This document shows positions 1 to 5,364 of a stretch of 5,749 nt of DNA, in pieces. The translations under genes were made by a program, and so were the position numbers. Source of the stretch: Chloroflexota bacterium (GTDB lineage: Bacteria > Chloroflexota > UBA6077); assembly GCA_021788565.1 (NCBI GenBank), contig JAJYKO010000430.1:1-5749 (forward strand), written 5' to 3'. Positions within the stretch are counted from its first letter, which is position 1; every line of letters begins with the position of its first letter. The notes below the pieces were generated by a model that was given only the letters and a program-made list of their open reading frames with translations, did not search any database and was not told the origin of the DNA.

Positions 1-1
1 T

Positions 2-550
2 CCTATCGTCCACCTGGGGCCCGTAGCCCACGAGGTGGACAGCTCCTTCCCGGGGCTCTTCCCGAACTCGCTGGTTTGCCTGACACCTCAGGGGCTGCTG
101 CGTCGGTGGGACGGCGAAGGAATGGTGAGCCACGGCAAATGGACGGAAGACGCGTCGCTGCTGGAGGGCTGCGGCGTTGTCGTCTTCAGCGATGAAGACC
201 TGGCCAGTGATGCCGGCTTCCTGGCCTTGAGCATCGAACAGGTGCCGCTCGTGCTGCTTACTCACGGAGCGCGAGGGGCGACACTCTTCCGTAGCGGACA
301 GGCAGAGCGGTTCCCGGCCTACCCAGCACAAGAGATCGATCCGACGGGTGCGGGCGATGTCTTCGCCGCGGCGTTCCTGATCGAGTACAATCGCACCGGG
401 GATCCCCGCCACAGCACCGCCTTCGCCTGTTGCGCCGCCTCCTTTGCCGTCGAGCGCCCGGGGCTGGCCGGCATCCCCGACCGGGCGGCTGTCGAGGAGC
501 GTCTGGCAGCTTATCAGCGGCTGTACGGGGAGACAGGTCCTGAATCCTGA
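2..550 (+). CDS. PfkB-family carbohydrate/nucleoside kinase, C-terminal part (5' end outside window)
   Basis: This is the C-terminal 182 residues of a ribokinase-like (PfkB) kinase, a cytosolic enzyme that transfers the ATP gamma-phosphate to a sugar or nucleoside hydroxyl. The frame is open to the left edge, so the start is missing. Visible residues 3-13 (VHLGPVAHEVD) match the segment where these kinases report on the lid/substrate region. Residues 113-119 (DPTGAGD) are PfkB signature 2, with the catalytic base Asp119 at 356-358 and the GAG anion hole before it; FAAAF follows as usual. The preceding LLTHGARGA stretch is the typical strand-turn near the nucleotide site. The substrate cannot be told from this part. 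The last four codons and the stop (537-550) lie inside a heptamer repeat, so the GPES tail is probably repeat-encoded. It is co-directional with parA, 71 nt downstream, and may share its transcript. Confidence 0.9.
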   Translation, partial: PIVHLGPVAHEVDSSFPGLFPNSLVCLTPQGLLRRWDGEGMVSHGKWTEDASLLEGCGVVVFSDEDLASDAGFLALSIEQVPLVLLTHGARGATLFRSGQAERFPAYPAQEIDPTGAGDVFAAAFLIEYNRTGDPRHSTAFACCAASFAVERPGLAGIPDRAAVEERLAAYQRLYGETGPES

Positions 551-615
551 GTCCTGTGTACTCCACTCAGGACGCAGGACGTCGCTCTCAGAACCCAGAA
601 CTCAGCACTCGGGGA
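537..615 (+). repeat. Degenerate heptamer repeat array A between pfkB and parA
   Basis: Consecutive 7-bp units are visible in one register: GTCCTGA (537), ATCCTGA (544), GTCCTGT (551), then inverted-sense units ACTCAGG (565), ACGCAGG (572), and, after a 2-nt phase shift, TCAGAAC (588), CCAGAAC (595), TCAGCAC (602), TCGGGGA (609). The arm 537-551 pairs with 566-580 at 13 of 15 positions around a 14-nt loop, so the array can fold as a hairpin. It resembles the short tandemly repeated heptamers described between genes in cyanobacteria and other phyla, but the family itself is not identified. The array supplies the pfkB stop and the putative parA ribosome binding site. A 13-nt stretch (568-580) recurs exactly at 1459-1471. 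Confidence 0.8.
611..615 (+). promoter_or_regulatory. Ribosome binding site of parA (GGGGA)
   Basis: GGGGA lies 6 nt before TTG 622 and supports that start over the in-frame GTG at 556. It forms the last heptamer of repeat array A. The match to GGAGG is only partial, so this is a moderate call. Confidence 0.5.
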
Positions 616-621
616 TACGCC

Positions 622-1416
622 TTGATAGTCGCGGTCACCAATCAGAAGGGCGGCGTGGGCAAGACCACCTCAACCGTCAACCTGGGGGCCTATCTCTCCC
701 TGGAGAGCAAGGTCCTCCTGGTGGACATCGACCCTCAGGCCAACGCCACTATCGCCCTCGGTCACGAGGAGAGCGCCATCACCCACTCCCTCTACGAGGT
801 GCTGGTGGACGGCGAGCTGTTCGCTGACTGCGTGGTGCCGACCCATCACCCCAACCTGTACCTGGCCCCTTCCGCTCGCCGGCTCGCGGGTGCCGAGGTG
901 GAGATGGTGCCGATGATGGCCCGCGAGGGGCGGCTGAGCCGCGCTATCAAGGCCATTTTGCCTCAATACGATGTGATCCTGGTAGACTGCCCGCCCTCGC
1001 TAGGGCTGCTCACCGTCAACGCCCTGGCCGCCGCCGACGCGGTGCTGATCCCGGTCCAGTGCGAATATCTGGCCCTGGAAGGGCTGGGGCAGCTGCTGCA
1101 AACCATCACCATGGTGCGCGAGAGCTTGAATCCCCAGCTCTCCATCCTCGGAATGGTGCTGACCATGCACGACAGCCGCACCAATCTCAGCAGCCAGGTG
1201 GTGCAGGAGGTCCGCAACAGCTTTCCAAACCTCGCCTTCGAGACGGTGGTGCCGCGGAGCATCCGGCTGACCGAGGCGCCCAGCTACGGAAAGACGATCA
1301 TGGAGTACGAGCCCGCCTCCAGGGGCGCACTGGCCTACGCGGCCCTGGCCCGAGAAGTGGCGGAGAGGATACACTACTGGGGGCGAAGTGACGGGGTTCT
1401 GAGTTCTGGGTTCTGA
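622..1416 (+). CDS. parA: Chromosome-partitioning ATPase ParA (Soj)
   Basis: ParA/Soj is a Walker-type ATPase that binds DNA nonspecifically as an ATP dimer and is released by ParB, segregating the origin region. The 264-residue product has the deviant Walker A motif KGGVGKTT (residues 9-16), Walker A' DIDPQAN (35-41) and Walker B VILVDCPP (118-125); PRSIRLTEAPSYGKTI (211-226) is the conserved C-terminal ParA segment. The length and the motif starting at residue 9 fit the chromosomal type without an N-terminal HTH. TTG 622 is chosen because MIVAVTNQKGG is the family's usual start and GGGGA precedes it; the 22 codons from GTG 556 only translate repeat DNA. The C-terminal VLSSGF and stop are encoded by heptamer repeats at 1396-1416, so the tail after about residue 257 is probably not functional. 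parB follows after 89 nt. Confidence 0.95.
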   Translation: MIVAVTNQKGGVGKTTSTVNLGAYLSLESKVLLVDIDPQANATIALGHEESAITHSLYEVLVDGELFADCVVPTHHPNLYLAPSARRLAGAEVEMVPMMAREGRLSRAIKAILPQYDVILVDCPPSLGLLTVNALAAADAVLIPVQCEYLALEGLGQLLQTITMVRESLNPQLSILGMVLTMHDSRTNLSSQVVQEVRNSFPNLAFETVVPRSIRLTEAPSYGKTIMEYEPASRGALAYAALAREVAERIHYWGRSDGVLSSGF

Positions 1417-1497
1417 GTTCTGAACCTCAGGTCCCTTACCCAGAACCCGGAACTCGCACAGGACGCAGGACTAACGACTGATAGCTGACAGCTGAGG
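1396..1497 (+). repeat. Degenerate heptamer repeat array B overlapping the parA 3' end
   Basis: Four head-to-tail heptamers occupy 1396-1423: GTTCTGA, GTTCTGG, GTTCTGA, GTTCTGA. Further on are complementary-sense units (CCAGAAC at 1440, CAGGACGCAGGAC at 1459-1471) and a third flavour at 1477-1497 (ACTGATA, GCTGACA, GCTGAGG). The arm 1401-1417 pairs with 1439-1455 at 15 Watson-Crick positions plus one G-T wobble, with a 21-nt loop. Such a hairpin sits exactly over the parA stop. The array fills nearly the whole parA-parB gap and carries the parB Shine-Dalgarno. It is related to array A in motif, inverted layout and the shared 13-mer. Confidence 0.8.
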
Positions 1498-1498
1498 A
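1494..1498 (+). promoter_or_regulatory. Ribosome binding site of parB (GAGGA)
   Basis: GAGGA ends 7 nt before TTG 1506, an ideal spacing, and decides this non-ATG start. It is formed by the last repeat unit GCTGAGG plus the next base. Confidence 0.65.
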
Positions 1499-1505
1499 CA
1501 CCATA

Positions 1506-2333
1506 TTGGCTAAGGAACACGGACTCGGAAAGGGACTGGGGGCCCTGATACCCCGCGGGACGGCGAGCGCCCTCGCGGATATCGACGTAAACTCCATATC
1601 TCCGAACCCGAAGCAGCCTAGAACTGTCATGGACGAGGCTGCCCTGGCAGAGCTTGCCGATTCCATCCGCCGGCACGGGATCCTCCAGCCCCTCATCGTC
1701 ACCCGATCGGGTTCCGCCTACACCCTGGTTGCCGGGGAGCGCCGCTGGCGGGCGGCGAAGCTCGCGGGCCTCGCCACCGTGCCGGTGCTGGTGAAGGACA
1801 CCTCCCCGCAGCAGCTGCTGGAGGTGGCGCTGGTGGAGAACATCCAGCGCCAGGACCTCGGCCCGCTGGAGGAGGCCGCCGCCTACAAGCAACTGATCGA
1901 GGAGCTGGGCCTCACCCAGGAGGAAGCAGCTCAGAGGGTTGGCAAGAGCCGAAGCACGGTCGCCAACAGTCTGCGGCTGCTCAACCTGCTGCCGGAAGCG
2001 AAAGACGCGCTGGAGCAGGGGCTGATCACCGAAGGCCACGCCCGCACGCTGCTATCCCTCGCCACTCCGGAGGAGCAGCGGGCGCTACTGCAGGCCATGG
2101 TGTCGGGCAGCTTCACCGTACGCGCCGCCGAGGAGTCCGCGCGGCGCGCGTCTCCCCGCCAGAAGGCCAGGGCAGCGAAGGACGTGGAGACCGCGGAACT
2201 GGAGGACCGGTTGCGGGAGGCGTTGCGGACCAAGGTGGAGCTGCATCGCGGCCGGCGCGGCGGTCGGGTGGTGATTCACTTCTACTCCGACGAGGAGCTG
2301 GAGGGCATCTACCGCGCCATCACCGGGGAGTAG
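1506..2333 (+). CDS. parB: Chromosome-partitioning protein ParB (Spo0J)
   Basis: ParB is a CTP-dependent DNA clamp that loads at parS sites near the origin, slides along DNA and stimulates ParA ATPase. The 275-residue protein shows the complete family layout. GLGKGLGALIP (residues 6-16) is the ParA-stimulating N-terminus. The CTP-binding N domain carries NPKQPR (34-39), GERRWRA (77-83, with the paired arginines) and ENIQR (111-115). A helix-turn-helix for parS recognition lies around 137-158 (QEEAAQRVGKSRSTVANSLRL region). A charged linker (about 205-240) leads to the C-terminal dimerisation domain ending in VVIHFYSDEELEGIYRAI. Length and motifs are intact. TTG is the start because it gives the standard N-terminus and has GAGGA upstream. 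It is most likely co-transcribed with parA; no separate promoter was seen. Confidence 0.96.
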   Translation: MAKEHGLGKGLGALIPRGTASALADIDVNSISPNPKQPRTVMDEAALAELADSIRRHGILQPLIVTRSGSAYTLVAGERRWRAAKLAGLATVPVLVKDTSPQQLLEVALVENIQRQDLGPLEEAAAYKQLIEELGLTQEEAAQRVGKSRSTVANSLRLLNLLPEAKDALEQGLITEGHARTLLSLATPEEQRALLQAMVSGSFTVRAAEESARRASPRQKARAAKDVETAELEDRLREALRTKVELHRGRRGGRVVIHFYSDEELEGIYRAITGE

Positions 2334-2355
2334 CAAGTAGTTCCGCCCTTTGTAG

Positions 2356-2377
2356 GGGCCGGCGGCCCTGCCGGCCC
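2356..2377 (+). terminator. GC-only hairpin after parB, possible terminator without U tract
   Basis: GGGCCGGC (2356-2363) pairs perfectly with GCCGGCCC (2370-2377) around a 6-nt loop, 23 nt after the parB stop. No T-run follows on the + strand, so it is not a canonical intrinsic terminator. It could end the parAB transcript, protect its 3' end, or be a copy of a GTAGGGGC-type dispersed intergenic element; the preceding TTTGTAGGGG looks like such an element, but no second copy is in the window. Confidence 0.4.
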
Positions 2378-2396
2378 GATCCGCTTCCTCTGGGAA

Positions 2397-2452
2397 AGCG
2401 TGAAACAGCTGGATAGACAAGCAACCCAGCTGTTGACAACCGTCTTCACGCT
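2397..2452. repeat. Nested inverted repeat containing a perfect parS half-site
   Basis: AGCGTGAA (2397-2404) pairs with TTCACGCT (2445-2452), and ACAGCTGG (2405-2412) pairs with CCAGCTGT (2426-2433). This gives a 16-bp stem with a one-sided bulge (2434-2444) and a 13-nt loop. GTGAAACA at 2400-2407 equals the right half of the parS consensus TGTTTCACGTGAAACA. The adjacent left half (2392-2399) matches at only 2 of 8 positions, so this is not a normal parS. It may be a structured RNA element, a degenerate ParB site or coincidence. Confidence 0.5.
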
Positions 2453-2513
2453 ATCCCCGCCACCGAGATTTCGAGGGGCACTTGCGCCGGATCCCGGGAG
2501 AGTGGTTCGCAAA

Positions 2514-2541
2514 GCGCCGGTTGGTCTTGGGCCACCGGCGC
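2514..2541. repeat. GC-rich hairpin upstream of the ATPase promoter
   Basis: GCGCCGGT (2514-2521) pairs perfectly with ACCGGCGC (2534-2541). Two more G-C pairs form if T2522 is bulged, leaving a loop at 2525-2531. It ends 10 bp before the -35 box of the predicted ATPase promoter. No T tract follows, so it is a weak terminator candidate at best. Confidence 0.5.
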
Positions 2542-2551
2542 GGCTCGGGCA

Positions 2552-2580
2552 TTGACGGCGCAACCCCAAAGCCGTATCCT
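2552..2580 (+). promoter_or_regulatory. Sigma-70-like promoter of the ATPase gene (TTGACG-N17-TATCCT)
   Basis: The -35 TTGACG (2552-2557) matches consensus at 5 of 6 positions and the -10 TATCCT (2575-2580) at 4 of 6, with the optimal 17-bp spacer. Transcription would begin near 2586-2588, the first bases of the large palindrome. This gives the ATPase its own transcript, with a leader of about 120 nt. Confidence 0.55.
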
Positions 2581-2583
2581 GTT

Positions 2584-2633
2584 TACCTACACATGAGTTA
2601 CCTATACACGCGTAGGTAACTCATGTGTAGGTA
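2584..2633. repeat. 50-bp perfect palindrome at the ATPase transcription start
   Basis: The 21-nt arm 2584-2604 is the exact reverse complement of 2613-2633, separated by the 8-nt centre TACACGCG. Each arm begins and ends with TACCTA (or TAGGTA on the other side), giving four hexamers starting at 2584, 2599, 2613 and 2628. The arms are about 38% GC in an otherwise GC-rich context, so the element is compositionally foreign. Placed just after the predicted -10 box, it could be a repressor operator, a 5' mRNA hairpin, or the recognition site of the downstream ATPase protein. It was not recognised as a known element. Confidence 0.9.
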
Positions 2634-2699
2634 GCTCGCGCGGAGGTCGATCGTTCCTCAGGGCAGTTGAGGGAACGCGGAGACCCCTGCGTCTCCCTT

Positions 2700-2703
2700 G
2701 GAG
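2700..2703 (+). promoter_or_regulatory. Ribosome binding site of the ATPase gene (GGAG)
   Basis: GGAG lies 5 nt before ATG 2709 and favours it over the upstream in-frame TTG at 2667. Confidence 0.65.
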
Positions 2704-2708
2704 CATCG

Positions 2709-4148
2709 ATGGTTGGGTTGATTAACAGAGAGCGCGAGACCGCGAAGATTCAGGAACTCTGGGAGAAAGACGGCCCTGCGCTCGGCCTCATCTACGGCCG
2801 CCGCCGACTCGGCAAGAGCTATTTTCTCCAGAACTTCCTAAAGGGCAAGCGTGATGTCTATTTCCTGGCGGCGTCATCTACATCCCTTGAGAACCTGAGC
2901 GAGTTGTTGGACCAGGTCCGGTTGTCCTTTCCCGACCGGCAGGACGCCACCCTGGAGAACTACAACAGCTGGCGCACAGGTCTGCGGCTCCTCTGCGAGC
3001 TGGCCAGGAGTGAACCGCTGCTGGTAGTGCTGGATGAGTTTGGTTACTTGGCTGACGCTGACTCCTCTATCCCCTCCATCCTCCAGGCCATATGGGACCG
3101 GGACGCCCAGGACACGAAGCTCAGACTGATCCTCTGCGGCTCGGAGCTGAGCACCCTCTCCTCATTGGACGACTATGGCGCCCCCTTGCACGGCCGTTTC
3201 GACTGGGTCGAGCATTTTCGGCCCCTCGACTACTACGACGCCGGGCAGTTCATGGCCGCCGCCGCGCTGCCGAAGGGCGGGTACTCTGACCGAGAGAAGT
3301 TGGTGGCTTACGGGATCTACGGAGGCAGCGGCCGATACCTCGCCGCGCTCAACCCCCGCAAGCCCCTCGCCGACAACGTGGCCCGGCAGATGCTCGACCC
3401 CTCAGGGATATTCCACCGGGAAGGCGAAATCCTGATTCGGCAGGAGCGGGAAATCAGGGAAGACGCGACCTTCAACGCCATCCTCGCGGCCATCGCGGGC
3501 GGAGCCACGGTCCACGACAAGATAGCTAGCCAGGCGCACGTGCCGTCCAAATCGATCACGACCTACATCGCCCGGCTCCAGCAGCTCGGGTGGATCGAGC
3601 AGGAGACTCCGTTTGGCGAAGAGGCCAGACGCAGCATCTACCGCCTCTCGGACAATATGCTCTCGGCCTGGTATCGGTGGGTGTTCAGGTTCCGGAGCGC
3701 CCTACAGATCACACCTCCAGAGCAGAGCTGGAGGGAGTTTGTCGAGCCGGACATCTCGGACTATATGGGGCGCTTCGTGTTTGAGAAGGTCGCTCACCAG
3801 CACATCAGGCGCTTCTACGCTCGCTACAATCTGCCGATCCCGCTGGATATGGGTCGCTGGTGGAGCCGAAAGGGGGACGTGGAGATAGACCTGGTGGCCA
3901 AGCTCAAGGACTATTCGTACCTGTTCGGCTCCTGCAAATGGGCTTCTTCCCCCGTGAAGCTCGGTGAGTTGGCGGACCTCCAGGCGAAAGTCAGAGCCGT
4001 TCCTCACGACGAATGGAAGCTGAAGCCACGGTACGCGATGTTCTCGGGCGGCAGGTTCGATGCCTCGCTGGAGGCCGTAGCTAAGGAAGAAGGCGTGCTG
4101 CTCATTGGGGCCAAGGAACTCTACGTTCCCACCGGCGCGATTCCGTAG
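2709..4148 (+). CDS. ATPase_2/DUF234-type AAA ATPase with winged helix and nuclease-like C-terminus (COG1672-like)
   Basis: The 479-residue product has the architecture of the archaeal/bacterial ATPases related to STAND/AAA proteins. The Walker A is GRRRLGKS (residues 30-37), the GRRRxGK form typical of this family. The Walker B is LLVVLDEF (104-111), followed by RLILCGSEL (139-147), a sensor-like strand. A winged helix lies around 253-312. The C-terminal domain (about 355-470) has the DUF234 / PD-(D/E)XK-like pattern: GDVEIDLVA (389-397) then LFGSCKW (405-411). Relatives usually have an acidic residue where Ser408 stands, so nuclease activity is doubtful. No signal peptide or membrane segment is seen. 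ATG 2709 is chosen because GGAG precedes it and MVGLINRERE is the family's usual beginning. The cellular role of the family is unsettled; a regulatory, defence or mobile-element role is possible. The gene has its own promoter and palindrome, suggesting an acquired single-gene unit. Confidence 0.85.
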   Translation: MVGLINRERETAKIQELWEKDGPALGLIYGRRRLGKSYFLQNFLKGKRDVYFLAASSTSLENLSELLDQVRLSFPDRQDATLENYNSWRTGLRLLCELARSEPLLVVLDEFGYLADADSSIPSILQAIWDRDAQDTKLRLILCGSELSTLSSLDDYGAPLHGRFDWVEHFRPLDYYDAGQFMAAAALPKGGYSDREKLVAYGIYGGSGRYLAALNPRKPLADNVARQMLDPSGIFHREGEILIRQEREIREDATFNAILAAIAGGATVHDKIASQAHVPSKSITTYIARLQQLGWIEQETPFGEEARRSIYRLSDNMLSAWYRWVFRFRSALQITPPEQSWREFVEPDISDYMGRFVFEKVAHQHIRRFYARYNLPIPLDMGRWWSRKGDVEIDLVAKLKDYSYLFGSCKWASSPVKLGELADLQAKVRAVPHDEWKLKPRYAMFSGGRFDASLEAVAKEEGVLLIGAKELYVPTGAIP

Positions 4149-4159
4149 TACAATTGTTC
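4148..4159. promoter_or_regulatory. LexA (SOS) box-like palindrome upstream of dinB
   Basis: GTACAATTGTTC matches the Gram-positive-type LexA core GAAC-N4-GTTC at 7 of 8 specified positions (second base T instead of A). It begins at the last base of the ATPase stop codon, 76 bp before the dinB start. A weak promoter candidate, TTGTTC (4154-4159)-N17-TGAAAT (4177-4182), would overlap it. DinB-type polymerases are classic SOS genes, which supports the call, but a single near-match is not proof. Confidence 0.45.
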
Positions 4160-4235
4160 TAGTTGATCCCCGATCCTGAAATCTCGGCGGTGTGCTGGCT
4201 GTGGCCGTCTACCCTCATATGGTACGCTCTGCAGT

Positions 4236-5339
4236 GTGAGAGACTTGTCCCTCCGTCACATCCTGCACTTCGACCTGGATGCCATGTTCGCCGCCGTGGA
4301 GGTGCTGCTGGACCCGTCCCTCGCGGGCAAGCCGGTGATCGTGGGCGCCAGCCCCGGCACGCGCGGCGTCGTCTCCACCTGCTCGTACGAGGCGCGCGCC
4401 TACGGCGTCCACTCCGCAATGCCCATCGGCGAGGCGTACGCGCGCTGTCCGCAGGCCGCCTTCCTGCCGGTTCGCCACGCCACCTATCGCGATTACTCCC
4501 AGCGGGTCCTGGGGGTGGTCACGGCCCGGGCGAACCTGGTTCAGCCGATCTCCATAGACGAGGCGTTCGTGGACCTCTCCTCCGCGGAGGACCCGACCAC
4601 CCTGGCCAGGGAGATCAAGGATCAGATCCGCACCGAAGTCGGGCTGGTGGCCTCCGTCGGACTCGCCTCCAACAAACTCGTTGCCAAGATCGCCACGGAC
4701 CGGGGCAAGCCGGATGGATTCGTGGTGGTACCTCACGGTGAGGAGGCCGCGTTTCTGGCGCCATTGACGGTGGACAAGCTGTGGGGAGTGGGACCCAAGA
4801 CCGCTCAGCGGCTGGAGCTCGCAGGAGTGCGCACCATCGGGGAGCTGGCCGCCGCCGACCCAGCCGCGCTCATCCCGATAGTGGGGCGGCACTACGTCCG
4901 GAAGCTGCAGGAGCACGCCCGTGGCATGGACGAGAGCCTTGTGGAGGTGGACCGAGAGATCAAGTCTATCTCGGACGAGACCACCTTCCAGCGCGACGAG
5001 GAGAACCGTAAGGCGCTGTGGGGGGTGTTGCGAGATCAGGCGAGCACTTGCTCTCGCCGGCTGCGGGAACACGGCATGGTGGCCAGAACGGTGACAGTGA
5101 AGATGCGCTACGCCGACTTCCGCACCGTTACCCGCAGCCTGAGCCTCGGAGTGCCCACGGACGAGCTGGAGCCGCTGGCCGAGGCTGCCGCCGCCCTGAT
5201 GCGCCAGTGGTGGGCGCCGCGGCCCGAGCCGCTCCGGCTGCTAGGCCTACGCGTCTCCCGCCTGGAGCCCACCCCCGGCCTGCGTCAGCTGCCGCTGATG
5301 TCCGAGGGTCTGAACTATAACGCTCCTCCGCTATCTTGA
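4236..5339 (+). CDS. dinB: DNA polymerase IV (Y-family translesion polymerase)
   Basis: DinB copies damaged DNA with low fidelity and works with the sliding clamp. The 367-residue protein is full length for the family. The palm holds HFDLD (residues 11-15, metal ligands Asp13) and SIDEAFVDLS (106-115, catalytic Asp108-Glu109). Phe18 occupies the steric-gate position; the residue before it, usually aromatic, is Met17. Fingers residues SYEARAYGV (50-58) contact the incoming nucleotide. Helix-hairpin-helix LWGVGPKTAQRLELAGV (182-198) and SISDETTF (244-251) mark the thumb and little finger. QLPLM (351-355) near the end resembles a beta-clamp binding motif. GTG 4236 is the first start in frame before the conserved region, with no clear Shine-Dalgarno; TTG 4245 is an alternative. 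It is likely under SOS control through the box at 4148-4159. Confidence 0.95.
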   Translation: MRDLSLRHILHFDLDAMFAAVEVLLDPSLAGKPVIVGASPGTRGVVSTCSYEARAYGVHSAMPIGEAYARCPQAAFLPVRHATYRDYSQRVLGVVTARANLVQPISIDEAFVDLSSAEDPTTLAREIKDQIRTEVGLVASVGLASNKLVAKIATDRGKPDGFVVVPHGEEAAFLAPLTVDKLWGVGPKTAQRLELAGVRTIGELAAADPAALIPIVGRHYVRKLQEHARGMDESLVEVDREIKSISDETTFQRDEENRKALWGVLRDQASTCSRRLREHGMVARTVTVKMRYADFRTVTRSLSLGVPTDELEPLAEAAAALMRQWWAPRPEPLRLLGLRVSRLEPTPGLRQLPLMSEGLNYNAPPLS

Positions 5340-5364
5340 CGCGTACAACCATCCGACGTACACT
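5336..5364 (+). promoter_or_regulatory. Sigma-70-like promoter of the antitoxin gene (TTGACG-N17-TACACT)
   Basis: The -35 TTGACG (5336-5341; 5 of 6 consensus) includes the dinB stop codon, and the -10 TACACT (5359-5364; 4 of 6) follows after 17 bp. Transcription would start near 5371. The -35 hexamer is identical to that of the ATPase promoter. The operator-like repeat at 5343-5400 overlaps the spacer, the -10 box and the start site. Confidence 0.5.

Larger units (their letters stand above)
2334..2708. other. Gene-free, structure-rich gap between parB and the ATPase gene
   Basis: No convincing coding frame is seen on either strand. The gap contains three hairpins (2356-2377, 2397-2452, 2514-2541), a predicted promoter (2552-2580), a large perfect palindrome (2584-2633) and the ATPase ribosome binding site (2700-2703). 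The stretch 2634-2699 would be the rest of the ATPase 5' leader. Confidence 0.7.

Noticed and set aside
556..621. N-terminal extension of ParA from GTG 556
   Set aside because: The 22 extra residues only translate repeat DNA, and the conserved MIVAVTNQKGG start with a Shine-Dalgarno lies at 622.
537..1497. CRISPR array reading of the heptamer repeats
   Set aside because: Units are 7 bp, contiguous and degenerate, with no regular spacers and no cas genes.
1374..2039. Minus-strand open frame of 221 codons opposite parB
   Set aside because: It lies opposite conserved ParB and its C-terminal part reads through the heptamer repeats; no recognisable domain.
2356..2377. Confident intrinsic terminator after parB
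   Set aside because: The stem is strong but no T tract follows on either strand.
2392..2407. Functional full parS site
   Set aside because: Only one half matches; the other half agrees at 2 of 8 positions.
2667..2708. Upstream TTG start for the ATPase
   Set aside because: The extra 14 residues do not resemble the family N-terminus, while ATG 2709 has GGAG at 5 nt.
4150..4157. ACAATTGT as a stand-alone short palindrome of interest
   Set aside because: It is contained in the LexA-like site and is too short to be meaningful alone.
4215..5072. Long minus-strand open frame opposite dinB (285 codons)
   Set aside because: It is antisense to a well-conserved DinB. The translation is rich in Gly, His, Arg and Gln without motifs, as expected for a shadow in GC-rich DNA.
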